This document shows positions 1-9,113 of a stretch of DNA of 64,000 nt, piece after piece. The stretch's first letter is position 1. Every line of letters begins with the position of its first letter. Position numbers and translations under genes: made by a program. The stretch spans positions 1-64,000 of the forward strand of contig CAZZCG010000019.1 in NCBI GenBank assembly GCA_964653145.1, read 5' to 3'. The DNA comes from Pseudocalidococcus sp964653145 (GTDB lineage Bacteria; Cyanobacteriota; Cyanobacteriia; Thermosynechococcales; Thermosynechococcaceae). Below the pieces are notes generated by a model, which saw nothing but the letters and a program-made list of their open reading frames with translations, was not told the DNA's origin and made no database searches.

Positions 1-116
<116 letters not shown>

Positions 117-140
117 TTAGCTTAAAACTGAATTAATTGG

Positions 141-170
141 AACCACCTTCTTAACTGAGGGTGGTTTTTT
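141..170 (+). terminator. Rho-independent terminator of psbA
   Basis: A 10-bp stem (AACCACCTTC at 141-150 against GAGGGTGGTT at 157-166, one T-G wobble) with a six-base loop runs directly into a T tract at 165-170. It lies 24 bases after the psbA stop codon. Confidence 0.9.
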
Positions 171-546
171 AATGGCTACAGATTTCAGGCTTATGTCTCT
201 CAAGAGCTAGCCCGTTATCGACTAATTTTTCAATTGTTTCAATAACTCAGGGCCAGCAGCTTGCAGACAGACTAGGCGTGGGAAAACTTTAAGTGATCAA
301 CATATAACGTCTACCCGACATTCCCCTAAAGCTAATTTCGGTTTTAAGCAACAGGCTCGGCATGCGGGAACCTAGTTTTATTCTTATCTGCTGAGGTTGA
401 GCTACCCAAGCAAATTAGACAAAGGTGTATCCCATTGCCAAAAATGAGATGAACAGCAGGATCACCCCCGACAGCTTCCGGTAGTTCTAGGTTTCATTCC
501 TAGGTCAAAAAGCTATCAAGGCAAACTGCTTAATTTTTGGCCTGGG
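171..546. other. Intergenic stretch, no convincing gene
   Basis: No tRNA, ribosome-binding site plus ORF, or terminator stood out here. On the minus strand bases 415-486 are open in one frame and encode a short hydrophobic string ending FLAMGYTFV. A stop at 487-489 lies immediately upstream and no start with a good Shine-Dalgarno sequence was seen, so it may be a relic of a membrane-protein end or chance. Confidence 0.4.
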
Positions 547-1944
547 CTAGTCTAAATCCTGGGCAAGAATTTTTGAAATCGCGGCCTGGGACTGGTTCTG
601 GAATTGGTGAACGTCAACTCGTCCCAATAACCAAATTGCAGCACCCATCCCAAAAATTGGTAAGCAAAAAACAGTACCGTAGGCCAGAAGGGGTTGACCA
701 AATACTTGGCGGCCAATATCTAGGGCTGTTCCCCCGATCACTGTGGCGGAACCCCGGGCAATCGCTTGAGCTAGGCCCCAGGCCCCAATAAATGTTCCAG
801 CAGTTTCTGCGGCGGTCAAATCCAGCATTAAACTCAACGCCCCTGTGGTCGTAATCCCAGCAGCAATTCCAAAAATAACCAACTCCACTAATAATAAGGT
901 CGGATTTTGGGTAAACCCAGCTACTAGCAAAAGGGCAAAACTCACAGCCACGGCAATGCAGCCCAAGCGGGTAGTAGCCATTTTACCGAGGCGGGGCACA
1001 ATCAAAAATCCAGTCAAACTCAAGCCCACCAGAGTTCCAATCCCCCAATAGGCATTAAGCCGGGTCGTCTCACTGATCGTCATGCCAAAAACTTCGCCAC
1101 CAAAGGGCTCCAACACTGGCTCTTGGATAAATAAACTAATCGTCATCAAAATTAAAAAGCCAAAAAAAATCCCCGTTTGTCGATTAGCTAGCAAAATCCG
1201 TAACGCCCGCCCCAAGGTAATCATTTCAGGATTCAGCCGATCTTGGGTCCGCACCCGATAACGGGAATACTTTGGCTCAATTCCCCAGGTTCCCAAAATC
1301 GCCAGGCCAATCACCACCAGCAACACGATCAGAAATAGCTGATTCACCGCTGCCTGTAATTCCGGTAGGGGTGCATTCAGTTCCAGTTGTTTCAACAGGC
1401 CAGCACTGAGAATTGCCCCCAAAACAATTCCGACTGTGAGCATCGACCAAACAACTCCAACTAGTTGACTGCGATTTTCTTCATCGGAGACATCAACTAA
1501 AAGCGCGGCAAATGGCGTTGAGCTAGCACTAACGAAGGCCCCATAACAGGCAAATAGGAGTCCCAACACCACCATCCAGGCCGTAGTTTGCCATCGCCAA
1601 GTTGTCCCATCCCAGGCCCCGGCCACTTGCCAAATAACCTGTACCGCCAAAAAGGCGATTGTGGTGAAGGCCAATGCCCCCAGCCAGACATAGCCAGTTC
1701 GGTGTAAGCCCCGGATCGGATAGGCGTCAGAGAGTTGCCCAAACCAAACCCGAATCGGTGAGACAAATTGGTGCATGGCAATGGTTAAGACCACCAAGGT
1801 GGCAGGCAAAGTCAACTCTTGAATCATGACGCGATTCAGCACACCCAGGGTCAAAATGGACATCATCCCCAGGCCCAGTTGGAATAACCCCAACCGAAAC
1901 ATTTCCCAAAGGGGTAATTTTGGTGGCAGTGAGCGAGTCGTCAT
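547..1944 (-). CDS. BCH/PucC-family MFS transporter
   Basis: A 12-helix major facilitator of the PucC/BCH2 type, a family linked in phototrophs to light-harvesting or chlorophyll-protein assembly, presumably acting in the cytoplasmic or thylakoid membrane. The family signature is the N-terminal stretch LWEMFRLGLFQLGLGM followed by a first loop with VWFGQLSDAYP, the PucC version of the MFS loop 2-3 motif. Hydrophobic helices continue to about residue 450. The frame is open upstream to 1989, but the ATG at 1944 (protein MTTRSLPPKL) fits the family N-terminus better. It lies tail-to-tail with psbA, and the nearness to a photosystem gene agrees with a photosynthetic role without proving it. The transported substrate is not known. 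Confidence 0.85.
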   Translation of the reverse strand: MTTRSLPPKLPLWEMFRLGLFQLGLGMMSILTLGVLNRVMIQELTLPATLVVLTIAMHQFVSPIRVWFGQLSDAYPIRGLHRTGYVWLGALAFTTIAFLAVQVIWQVAGAWDGTTWRWQTTAWMVVLGLLFACYGAFVSASSTPFAALLVDVSDEENRSQLVGVVWSMLTVGIVLGAILSAGLLKQLELNAPLPELQAAVNQLFLIVLLVVIGLAILGTWGIEPKYSRYRVRTQDRLNPEMITLGRALRILLANRQTGIFFGFLILMTISLFIQEPVLEPFGGEVFGMTISETTRLNAYWGIGTLVGLSLTGFLIVPRLGKMATTRLGCIAVAVSFALLLVAGFTQNPTLLLVELVIFGIAAGITTTGALSLMLDLTAAETAGTFIGAWGLAQAIARGSATVIGGTALDIGRQVFGQPLLAYGTVFCLPIFGMGAAIWLLGRVDVHQFQNQSQAAISKILAQDLD

Positions 1945-2239
1945 GGTATCCGCAAACCTAAACAGCCTACTTTGCCTAGGATGCCACAATCATTTGCCCA
2001 AGATAGAAGAGAAGACGGGCCTCGTCCCATGGAACATTGAGGATTTACCCTGGGAAAACTCAGGTATTTTTCAGCCCAGGCCCATAGAGTTGATCCATCC
2101 AGGGTCTGGTCAATCCCTTTTGCCAAAACTCTAGCGACAATAGGAGTAAGGTGAAAGGCAACTCGTGGCCTCAGCCCAGGGGCCCAGATAGGTTATGACC
2201 TTTTTAGATCCGTTATGAAAATACTTGCCGGTGGTAATG

Positions 2240-2734
2240 ATGAAAAGACGAACTTGGTTAAAGGTTGGCGTGGGTGGTCTCGGCCTGGTGGGTTTATCCC
2301 AGATTTTAGGTATTCGCTTTCCCGGTGATGCCCTGGCCAATGGCTCCTTTGAAGTCAGTAAATCAGAGTCGGAATGGCGTCAACAACTGAGTCCAGGCCA
2401 GTATTACGTTTTGCGGATGAAAGGAACCGAGCTCCCTGGCAGCAGTCCCCTGGATCACGAATATCGTTCTGGAACTTTTTCCTGTGCTGGCTGTCAATTA
2501 CCCTTGTTTAGTTCCCAAGCTAAATACGATAGCGGCACTGGTTGGCCGAGCTTTACAGCCCCCTTAACCGGAGCCATAGCTACCTCGATTGATCATTCCT
2601 TTTTTATGACTCGAACAGAGGTGCATTGTCGGCGCTGTGGTGGGCATTTGGGCCATGTCTTTTTAGATAACCGTTCGGCATCGGGTAAACGCTATTGCAT
2701 GAATGGTCTGGCTTTGACATTTGTGGCGAGCTAA
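2240..2734 (+). CDS. msrB: Peptide-methionine (R)-S-oxide reductase MsrB, exported form
   Basis: Reduces the R-sulfoxide of oxidised methionine in proteins. The fold is recognised from two CxxC zinc pairs (CAGC and CRRC), the stretches GWPSF and GGHLGHVF, and the catalytic cysteine in RYCMNGLAL near the C-terminus. The N-terminus is KRRTWLKVG followed by a hydrophobic stretch and a small-residue cleavage region. This resembles a twin-arginine or Sec signal and predicts a periplasmic or lumenal enzyme, with about 165 residues including the leader. A TTG at 2225 is possible, but the ATG at 2240 is preceded by GGTGG and places the arginine pair correctly. It stands alone between a divergent MFS gene and a hydrolase gene. 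Export would suit repair of oxidised extracytoplasmic proteins. Confidence 0.93.
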   Translation: MKRRTWLKVGVGGLGLVGLSQILGIRFPGDALANGSFEVSKSESEWRQQLSPGQYYVLRMKGTELPGSSPLDHEYRSGTFSCAGCQLPLFSSQAKYDSGTGWPSFTAPLTGAIATSIDHSFFMTRTEVHCRRCGGHLGHVFLDNRSASGKRYCMNGLALTFVAS

Positions 2735-2827
2735 GCTTCCTGGCTAGGGCAATCTTTTGAACGGAAAGTGCTATGCTGCTATCGCTGATTTGAAATTCAC
2801 GCAATTTTTAAAGTTGGAGTCTGTTCA

Positions 2828-4492
2828 ATGCTGGGACGATTCAAAGGAATAATGCGACGTTCATTGCAAGAGACGATTTCGGCTTTAGCCATTCTGGCTG
2901 GACTGGGTGCTGCCCCAGGCCTGGCTGCGGAAACCATTACCCTCTCCTTTCCACCCATTGGTAATTTTGTTTTAACGGTCAAAGACCTAGAAACCTTTGC
3001 TTCCTCGGGTAGCCCCAGCCCTGAATTAGAGCGTTTCATTCGGTTAATTCCAGCCGATAAGCAAGCCCAACTCCAAGCCGCCCTTGGGGAAAATATGGAC
3101 TTATCACCCAAAACCGTATCCGATGCGGTTAACTCTCCTTTGGGGCAAATGCTGTTTCAACGGGTTGGCCTGGTTTTGCGTACCTCTAGTGGTCAAAATG
3201 GAGCCAATGCCTTACGAGAGGCCTTTGTCCGCGCGGCGAAGGAACCGGGGGGAATTAGTGTTCTCAATGTAATTCGCTCTTTTCCCGACACTACTATTCA
3301 AATCGAAGGGCAGTTGGGTTTCCAGGCCCTGCAAGCGTTTGTTCGGGTGACGGAAAATCAAAATCGGGTTGTGGCAGCTCTGGCTCAAAGTGCCCAGGCC
3401 AGTCGTTCCCCGGCTATTCCCAATAACCTACCGAATCCTGCTGCCAAAGGCACCTATACCTGGACGAAACGGACAATCAGCTTTGTTAACCCCAATCGCG
3501 ATTCGACCCCAATCCCTGTCGATATTTACCTACCCCAAGGTCTAAATAAACCGACTCCCTTAATAGTGATTTCCCATGGTCTGGCCTCCGATCGGTTGAC
3601 GTTTACCTATTTAGCTGAACATTTCGCCTCCCAGGGCTTCCCCGTCGCCAGCATTACCCATCCCGGTTCCGATTCGCAGCGGTTTCAGAGTTTTCTAGCG
3701 GGAACCGAAATTGACTATCGAGTGATCCCCTCCGATCTTGTCAATCGCCCCTTGGATATTAAATACTTCCTCGATGCTCTAGCTAAAGGCGCCACTCCCG
3801 ACTGGAATATTAATCTGAATCAGGTTGGGTTAATCGGTCACTCAATGGGTGGCTATACGGCTTTGGCGGTGGCTGGAGCCCCAATCGACTGGTCGGGTGT
3901 GCGTCAAGAATGTGACCGGCGGAGTAGTAATCAACCCCGTGATTTCACCTTCAATCTTTCAATATTGTTGCAATGTCGGATCCTGGCGGCGGAACCGAAT
4001 ACGGTTAATCTTCGAGATGACCGAGTAAAAGCGGCTGTTGCCATCAATCCCATTGGCAGTGCTATTTTTGGCCAGGCCGGGATCAGCCAAATTAAAATTC
4101 CGTTGATGATCATTGCGGGGAGTGAAGATATTTTTGCCCCTCCCTTGGAAGAGCAGTTTATTCCCTTTACCTGGCTCACGACACCTGACAAATATTTGGC
4201 GGTGATGAATTTAGGGACTCACTTTTCGGTACTAGGAACCAGCGAGGCCGGTGTATTTCCTGTGCCCGATGATCTGATTGGCCCAAATCCTGAATTAGCG
4301 CATCCCATGGTACAAGGACTTGCTTCAGCCTTTTTCCAAACCTACGTTACGCCAAATCCTGAATTTGCTGGTTTCTTGAGTCAAAAATACGCCAGTCAGT
4401 TAGCGGTGTCTCCCTTTAGCCTCTTTTTGATTCGTGATCTCTCCCAGGCCCAGATTAATGCTGCCATTACTGGAGGGCCCAGCGGCCGTTAG
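2828..4492 (+). CDS. Exported alpha/beta hydrolase with N-terminal DUF1400 domain
   Basis: A 554-residue protein with a signal peptide (hydrophobic segment ending GLAAE, near residue 35). A DUF1400 region covers roughly residues 35-140, a helical module found mostly in cyanobacterial hydrolases. A platelet-activating-factor-acetylhydrolase-like alpha/beta hydrolase domain runs from about 225 to 530. The nucleophile elbow GHSMGGYTAL and an upstream ISHGLAS oxyanion-hole segment are visible; later GSEDIF and NLGTHFS are the likely acid and histidine regions. Such enzymes are thought to cleave esters or lipids in the periplasm; the substrate is not known. The gene is monocistronic, with a convergent hydrolase gene 18 bases downstream. 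Confidence 0.85.
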   Translation: MLGRFKGIMRRSLQETISALAILAGLGAAPGLAAETITLSFPPIGNFVLTVKDLETFASSGSPSPELERFIRLIPADKQAQLQAALGENMDLSPKTVSDAVNSPLGQMLFQRVGLVLRTSSGQNGANALREAFVRAAKEPGGISVLNVIRSFPDTTIQIEGQLGFQALQAFVRVTENQNRVVAALAQSAQASRSPAIPNNLPNPAAKGTYTWTKRTISFVNPNRDSTPIPVDIYLPQGLNKPTPLIVISHGLASDRLTFTYLAEHFASQGFPVASITHPGSDSQRFQSFLAGTEIDYRVIPSDLVNRPLDIKYFLDALAKGATPDWNINLNQVGLIGHSMGGYTALAVAGAPIDWSGVRQECDRRSSNQPRDFTFNLSILLQCRILAAEPNTVNLRDDRVKAAVAINPIGSAIFGQAGISQIKIPLMIIAGSEDIFAPPLEEQFIPFTWLTTPDKYLAVMNLGTHFSVLGTSEAGVFPVPDDLIGPNPELAHPMVQGLASAFFQTYVTPNPEFAGFLSQKYASQLAVSPFSLFLIRDLSQAQINAAITGGPSGR

Positions 4493-4510
4493 CAACAGAC
4501 CCAGCCCCGC

Positions 4511-5431
4511 TTAGGGATTGAAACTTGACTGCACCGCCACCACGGGATCTCGGAGAAAGTTAATTAATTCCCGATTAACCAAATCTGGAACTTCCTGCAT
4601 TGCCCAATGACCACAGTCTTTGAGTAATCGGCATCGCCAGGGCCCGGTCAAGAGATTTTCCAGACTGTCGCTTAAGGATTTGCCTAGAACTAGATCATCC
4701 GCCCCCCAGAGCACTAGGGTCGGGATCGCAATCTGCTGCACTTGGGATCTCAGTTGGGGCCACCAGGCTTGGGGAAGGAGCAAATGCCGATAACTTTCAA
4801 GGGCTGCAGAGACTGCACCTGCTTTTTCGAGGGCCGACTGATAGATTTGCAGGGTGTCATTGGAAAAGGCTGCTTTCCGGATGGAGTAGCGATGAAACCA
4901 ATCCTGGATAAACCCCCGTAAATTATGGCCCAACCAATACTCAGCCACCCCAGGAATCTGACAGGCCAAGAGGGGCCAGCGACGCCAAAGATGATCCAGT
5001 TGTCCCCACAATTCCCGAAATAAACCATCGGGGGGCGGTGCATTTAAGACCGTTAAGGTAATCAAAGCCTCCGGGAATCTTTGGGCCAAATGCCAAGCAA
5101 TCACCCCACCACAATCATGGCCAACAATATGGGCCCGCTGGTATCCCAAGGCCTGGATCAATCCCAAAATATCTTGACTGAGGGTCGCTAAGTCATAGCC
5201 TTGCTTGGGCTTATCGGAATCGTTGTAGCCGCGTAAATCCGGGACAACCACCTTGAAATGACGGGCCAGGGCAGGCAATTGAAAGCGCCAGGAATACCAA
5301 AATTCTGGAAAGCCGTGGAGAAGAATGACTAAATCTCCCTCTCCTTGGGTTACATAGTGCAAGCGAACTTGATTGGCTGGATTAACTTGAATGTACTGGT
5401 GCTGCCAGGCCTGGTTCTCAGATGTCGCCAT
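4511..5431 (-). CDS. Alpha/beta hydrolase, epoxide hydrolase/dehalogenase-like
   Basis: A soluble 306-residue alpha/beta hydrolase. The motif HGFPEFWYSW is the epoxide-hydrolase-type HGxP oxyanion signature. The nucleophile elbow reads GHDCGG, so the nucleophile is aspartate rather than serine, as in soluble epoxide hydrolases and haloalkane dehalogenases. The acid is probably in LWGADDLVL and the base histidine in DCGHWAMQEVP. A cap domain occupies about residues 130-225. This combination predicts hydrolysis through an alkyl-enzyme ester. Halide-binding residues cannot be assigned by eye, so epoxide hydrolase is the safer reading. It is convergent with the DUF1400 hydrolase; no operon partner is apparent. 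Confidence 0.85.
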   Translation of the reverse strand: MATSENQAWQHQYIQVNPANQVRLHYVTQGEGDLVILLHGFPEFWYSWRFQLPALARHFKVVVPDLRGYNDSDKPKQGYDLATLSQDILGLIQALGYQRAHIVGHDCGGVIAWHLAQRFPEALITLTVLNAPPPDGLFRELWGQLDHLWRRWPLLACQIPGVAEYWLGHNLRGFIQDWFHRYSIRKAAFSNDTLQIYQSALEKAGAVSAALESYRHLLLPQAWWPQLRSQVQQIAIPTLVLWGADDLVLGKSLSDSLENLLTGPWRCRLLKDCGHWAMQEVPDLVNRELINFLRDPVVAVQSSFNP

Positions 5432-5602
5432 AACGCTAAACTCGGATTCCTCCTCCCCGTCCTGTATTCAGCGTAACATTTTGCTTGAGTTGGGGGAGGT
5501 GTGGAAAACAGGGCCTGGGGATCACTGTGGATCAGACAGACCAAAATACTAGGAGCTAGCTAACCTTGGGAACCGTTCTAGAAGCAGACAGTCAACTAAG
5601 AA

Positions 5603-5938
5603 TTAACGAACTAGGGTGATTTGAGGCGCCTGGGCCTGGGGTTGTTTCAAGAGGTTGGCGAGTTCTTGAAGTTGGCTAATGGCCTCAGCCCCTTCCAGTT
5701 TCATCAATTCCCGGTCATCCCGCATTTCCGTCCAGGTAATCCCGTAGTCAGAAACCAAAAATCGAATCAAATGCCCATCGGCCAGGCTGACCATGAATGA
5801 GGCACTGTTCAATTCACCGCCACAGGTATAGCAGGATGCCAATAATCCCCGATGCTCCAGAGCAATCGCCAGGGCCTGGAGGTCAAGAACCAAGTCCCGG
5901 ATAAAACGGCGATGTTGATCGGCAAGTCGAGTGAACAC
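5603..5938 (-). CDS. DUF1815 family protein (cyanobacterial)
   Basis: A 111-residue soluble protein matching the cyanobacterial DUF1815 family over its first 95 residues. Characteristic stretches are CYTCGG, SASFMVSL and RFLVSDYGITWTEMRDDREL. Its function is not established. The start is a GTG with GGAG seven bases upstream. The C-terminal 15 residues are Gln/Ala-rich (QPQAQAPQ) and less conserved. The gene is isolated, with an A+T-rich 450-base gap upstream. Confidence 0.85.
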   Translation of the reverse strand: MFTRLADQHRRFIRDLVLDLQALAIALEHRGLLASCYTCGGELNSASFMVSLADGHLIRFLVSDYGITWTEMRDDRELMKLEGAEAISQLQELANLLKQPQAQAPQITLVR

Positions 5939-6386
5939 AATTGCGCTCCTGAGTATTTCTACCGTACTGGATCATAGCAAATATTAAAACATAGTTAAGA
6001 ATTTCTCGGTTTCTTTGTAGCTAGTTATACTGAGTGGAGTTAAATTATGGGTTTCAGGCTAGGGATCACCAAAAAGATTCCGAGATAATAAGAGTTTAAA
6101 AAAATTAAATCGTCATTAAAAAGCTTAAATCTAAGGTGGACAAGGCGGTCAGGAATAAAAGAGTTGAAGACAGCCTCAAAAATCAAAAGTACGGGACGAG
6201 AAACAACAACCGTAAAGTTCCCTAATTTCTTTTGATGCTCTCCATTGTACCGCAGCTTTTTCTGGTTTCTGCTGAACCTGAGGCGAGGCTTAATTGGGAT
6301 GTGGAGGACTGGCCCATAAGTAACCCTAATCAAAATTTATGGACTTTAGCCTGAGGAACTAAGGTGGCAATATCCGTGAACCTCCA
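5939..6386. other. A+T-rich intergenic region
   Basis: About 450 bases clearly richer in A+T than the flanking genes and free of the genome-wide CCAGGCC heptamer. A minus-strand frame is open at 6040-6333 (97 codons). Its translation has no domain I recognise, an atypical composition and no good Shine-Dalgarno sequence, so I do not call it a gene. It presumably holds the promoters of the flanking genes. Confidence 0.4.
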
Positions 6387-6887
6387 GTGAGGCTTATCCC
6401 TACGGTGTCAGTTATCCCAAGTTCGCCCTCAGAGGAGTTTTCCTTGACCAGCGTTGCCATTGCTATTTTGTACTCTGACGCTAAATTTTTGATGCAGTTA
6501 CGGGATCCCCTGCCGACGATCCTTTATCCAGGACATTGGGGGTTATTTGGGGGGCATCTTGAACCTGGGGAGTCACCGGAAGCGGGGGTGCGCCGAGAAC
6601 TCTGGGAAGAAATTCGCTATTGTCCAGATACGCTGGAGTATTTTGGCCTCTATGGGGATGGGGGAATTCAACGCCATGTGTTCTGGGGGCAATTGGGGGT
6701 GGGGCTGACGGATTTATGCTTAAACGAGGGATGGGATTTGGCCCTGATCCCGGCGGCGGCAATTCAGCGCGGCTCCTTCTACTCCCCCAGGCCGGGAAAA
6801 GAACAACCCCTGGGAGCTGTACACCAGCGAATTCTGTTGGAGTTTATGGCATTTGCCCAGGCCAGGGGTTTTATCCCATCTCCCTAA
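6387..6887 (+). CDS. Nudix hydrolase
   Basis: A 166-residue protein with a clear Nudix box, GHLEPGESPEAGVRRELWEE, at about residues 51-70. It binds divalent metal through the REXXEE glutamates and hydrolyses a nucleoside-diphosphate-linked substrate that cannot be named from sequence. The likely start is GTG; the first 20 residues are poorly defined and a later start is possible. It ends 43 bases before recO, on the same strand, and may be co-transcribed with it. Confidence 0.88.
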   Translation: MRLIPTVSVIPSSPSEEFSLTSVAIAILYSDAKFLMQLRDPLPTILYPGHWGLFGGHLEPGESPEAGVRRELWEEIRYCPDTLEYFGLYGDGGIQRHVFWGQLGVGLTDLCLNEGWDLALIPAAAIQRGSFYSPRPGKEQPLGAVHQRILLEFMAFAQARGFIPSP

Positions 6888-6930
6888 TCCCGTTCACCTA
6901 CCCTATGCCACCACTGGCTAGCCTCAGCCC

Positions 6931-7752
6931 ATGAGTCCCACCTATAAAGCTGTTGGTATTAATCTCCAGGCCATGCCCCTGGGGGAAAGTGATCGCTTAC
7001 TGACGGTTTTGACCCGAGAGCAGGGGTTGTTGAAACTAGTTGCCCCGGGGGCCAGGCAGCCGAAGTCAAAATTTGGGGGACGGACAGCTTTATTTGTCGT
7101 CAATCATCTGGTGATCTATCCCGGTCGCAGTTTAGACAAAATTAGTCAGTGTGATTTAATCTATGGCTACCCAAGGCTGAGTCAGCATTTAACCACCCTA
7201 GCCGCCGCCCAATACCTAGCTGAAACGGTGCTTTATTTAGCCCGCCAACATCAGACTGAAACGGATTTATTTGACCTGTTTTGCCAAGCCTTGGAGGCCC
7301 TAGAGCAGGTACAGGGGGCCGCGGCCTTAGAGACCTTATTGCTCTCCCTTTGGCGGGTTTTGGCCTGGGCTGGGATTGCTCCCCAATGGGATCTGGCCTG
7401 GGCCCCGACAACCACAGACATCCAAAATCCAGATTGGCGGATTGGATTAAACCTGGGGGCAGGCTGCTTTGTTCCCTTCTCCGCTGCTCAGTGGGAAAAG
7501 ATGGCTCAGACCGCCGAAACCTCCAGGTATCCCCAGTTAACAGCCCCCGAATTTCAAGTCCTGGCCTGGGTTGATCGGGCTAGCCAGTCGGAAGCAGCCA
7601 ATCCAGCGCACGCTCGGCCGGCCCAACCCTTGGCGGCCTGGTTAGGGGTGGAACGTTTGTTGCGACAATATATGCAGTTTCATTTTGACCACCCGCTGAA
7701 GGCAGCTTCTCTTTTGGATAGTTGCTTTTCCCCGGTACCGGCCACGCCCTGA
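6931..7752 (+). CDS. recO: DNA repair protein RecO
   Basis: RecO anneals single strands and loads RecA together with RecR in the RecFOR pathway. The 273-residue protein has the N-terminal OB-fold signature: YKAVGINLQAMPLGESDRLL, then TREQGLLKLVAPGAR and PKSKFGG. A helical domain follows. The zinc-binding cysteines found in many RecO proteins are not evident, as in other cyanobacterial versions. The next gene, an MFS carrier, starts at or inside the recO end, implying translational coupling. Confidence 0.92.
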   Translation: MSPTYKAVGINLQAMPLGESDRLLTVLTREQGLLKLVAPGARQPKSKFGGRTALFVVNHLVIYPGRSLDKISQCDLIYGYPRLSQHLTTLAAAQYLAETVLYLARQHQTETDLFDLFCQALEALEQVQGAAALETLLLSLWRVLAWAGIAPQWDLAWAPTTTDIQNPDWRIGLNLGAGCFVPFSAAQWEKMAQTAETSRYPQLTAPEFQVLAWVDRASQSEAANPAHARPAQPLAAWLGVERLLRQYMQFHFDHPLKAASLLDSCFSPVPATP

Positions 7753-7766
7753 GTACTGCCCCCGTT

Positions 7767-9074
7767 ATGACTCGTCCCCTTGCTCCCGATCCCCTGAGTT
7801 CCAGTTCACCGCCCATTCCCGCTGCACCTCCAAGTCCCTGGGGGATTCTCCGTAATCGAAATTTTCTCTGGTTGTGGCTCGGACAGGTTTTTTCCCAGTT
7901 GGCGGACAAGGTGTATTTAGTTTTAGTCATTGCCCTCACCAGCGAGTTTTTTCAACCGGATTCCGCCAGCATTAGCCTTTGGGTATCCACAATCATGGCG
8001 GTGTTCACCATTCCGGCGGTGTTATTTGGCTCCTTAGCAGGGGTATTTGTGGATCGTTGGTCGAAAAAACAGGTACTTTTGTTCACCAATCTCTGGCGGG
8101 CGGGCCTGGTGTTGGGGTTACCCTTAAGCATTCACTGGTTCGCCGGAGTTCCCACAGGTTTTGGCTTGATGTTGGCGATCACCTTTGGCATGTCAACCCT
8201 GACCCAATTTTTTGCCCCAGCCGAGCAAGCTGCAATTCCCTTGGTTGTGGAGCGGCACCAATTACTCAGTGCAAATTCGGTCTATACGATCACCATGATG
8301 GCGGCCCTGGTGGTGGGATTTGCCCTGGGTGAACCATTGCTCTCACTTGCGGGAAGTTGGGGAGGGCTGTTGGGGGGCCCAGTCATTGTCAGTGGCTGTT
8401 ATGGTCTGGCTGCACTAGCCCTGATGGCCCTGCGAGCTGAAGAACAATGTCAACTCAAATCCCAGACTGCGGGACAATTTTGGCAGGATTTACGCACTGG
8501 CCTTGTTTTTTTTGGCCAACAGCCCCTATTACGTTTGGCCCTACTCCGTTTAGTGTTGCTGTTTTCCGTTTTGGCTGCATTGGCTGTGTTGTTGGTGCGG
8601 ATGGCGGAAATCATGCCGGCCTTGGACACGGATCAATTTGGGATCTTGCTGGTGGCGGGGGCCCTGGGGTTGGGGTTGGGGGTGCTATTGCTGAATACCT
8701 CGGGACATCGACTGAGTCATAGCCAGTGGAGTCGCTTGGGAACAGGGGGGGTGGTCTTAATGCTTGCTAGCTTGAGCCAAACGACGACTTTTCTTTGGTT
8801 GAGTTTAGGGACGATGGTGGGTTTGGGGGCATTTTCAGCGTTAATTGCCATTCCCATGCAAACGACAATCCAAACCCAAACACCGGAGCCCTTACGGGGA
8901 AAAATTTTTGGTCTGCAAAATAACTTAATTAATATTGCCCTTAGTGTGCCCCTAGCTCTGGCTGGCCTGGCAGAAACCCTGTGGGGGTTACAGGGAGTGT
9001 TACTGAGCTTGGCTGGATTGATGGGCCTGGGACTAATCTGGACAGCTAAACCTGAATCAGAAACACCTGTTTAA
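7767..9074 (+). CDS. MFS transporter
   Basis: A roughly 435-residue membrane protein with about 12 hydrophobic segments. It resembles the EntS/MacAB-like MFS group, with NFLWLWLGQVFSQLADKVY in the first helix and DRWSKKQVLLFTNLWRAGLV as the loop 2-3 motif. Substrate is unknown; relatives are proton-driven exporters of drugs or siderophores. The frame is open from 7722 (TTG), which would overlap recO by 31 bases. The ATG at 7767, 15 bases after the recO stop, is preferred because the Pro-rich leader is cytoplasmic and the first helix starts near residue 35. Probably co-transcribed with recO. Confidence 0.85.
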   Translation: MTRPLAPDPLSSSSPPIPAAPPSPWGILRNRNFLWLWLGQVFSQLADKVYLVLVIALTSEFFQPDSASISLWVSTIMAVFTIPAVLFGSLAGVFVDRWSKKQVLLFTNLWRAGLVLGLPLSIHWFAGVPTGFGLMLAITFGMSTLTQFFAPAEQAAIPLVVERHQLLSANSVYTITMMAALVVGFALGEPLLSLAGSWGGLLGGPVIVSGCYGLAALALMALRAEEQCQLKSQTAGQFWQDLRTGLVFFGQQPLLRLALLRLVLLFSVLAALAVLLVRMAEIMPALDTDQFGILLVAGALGLGLGVLLLNTSGHRLSHSQWSRLGTGGVVLMLASLSQTTTFLWLSLGTMVGLGAFSALIAIPMQTTIQTQTPEPLRGKIFGLQNNLINIALSVPLALAGLAETLWGLQGVLLSLAGLMGLGLIWTAKPESETPV

Positions 9075-9113
9075 TGGATTAATGGACTGGGTTCAGTGAA
9101 GTTTCAAAAAGTC

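Noticed and set aside
415..486. Short hydrophobic minus-strand frame ending FLAMGYTFV downstream of psbA
   Set aside because: Only 23 codons, stop immediately upstream and no credible start; not matched to a known small photosystem subunit.
6040..6333. Minus-strand ORF of 97 codons in the A+T-rich gap upstream of the Nudix gene
   Set aside because: No recognisable domain, no Shine-Dalgarno sequence and unusual composition; an open frame of this length is expected in A+T-rich DNA of this kind.
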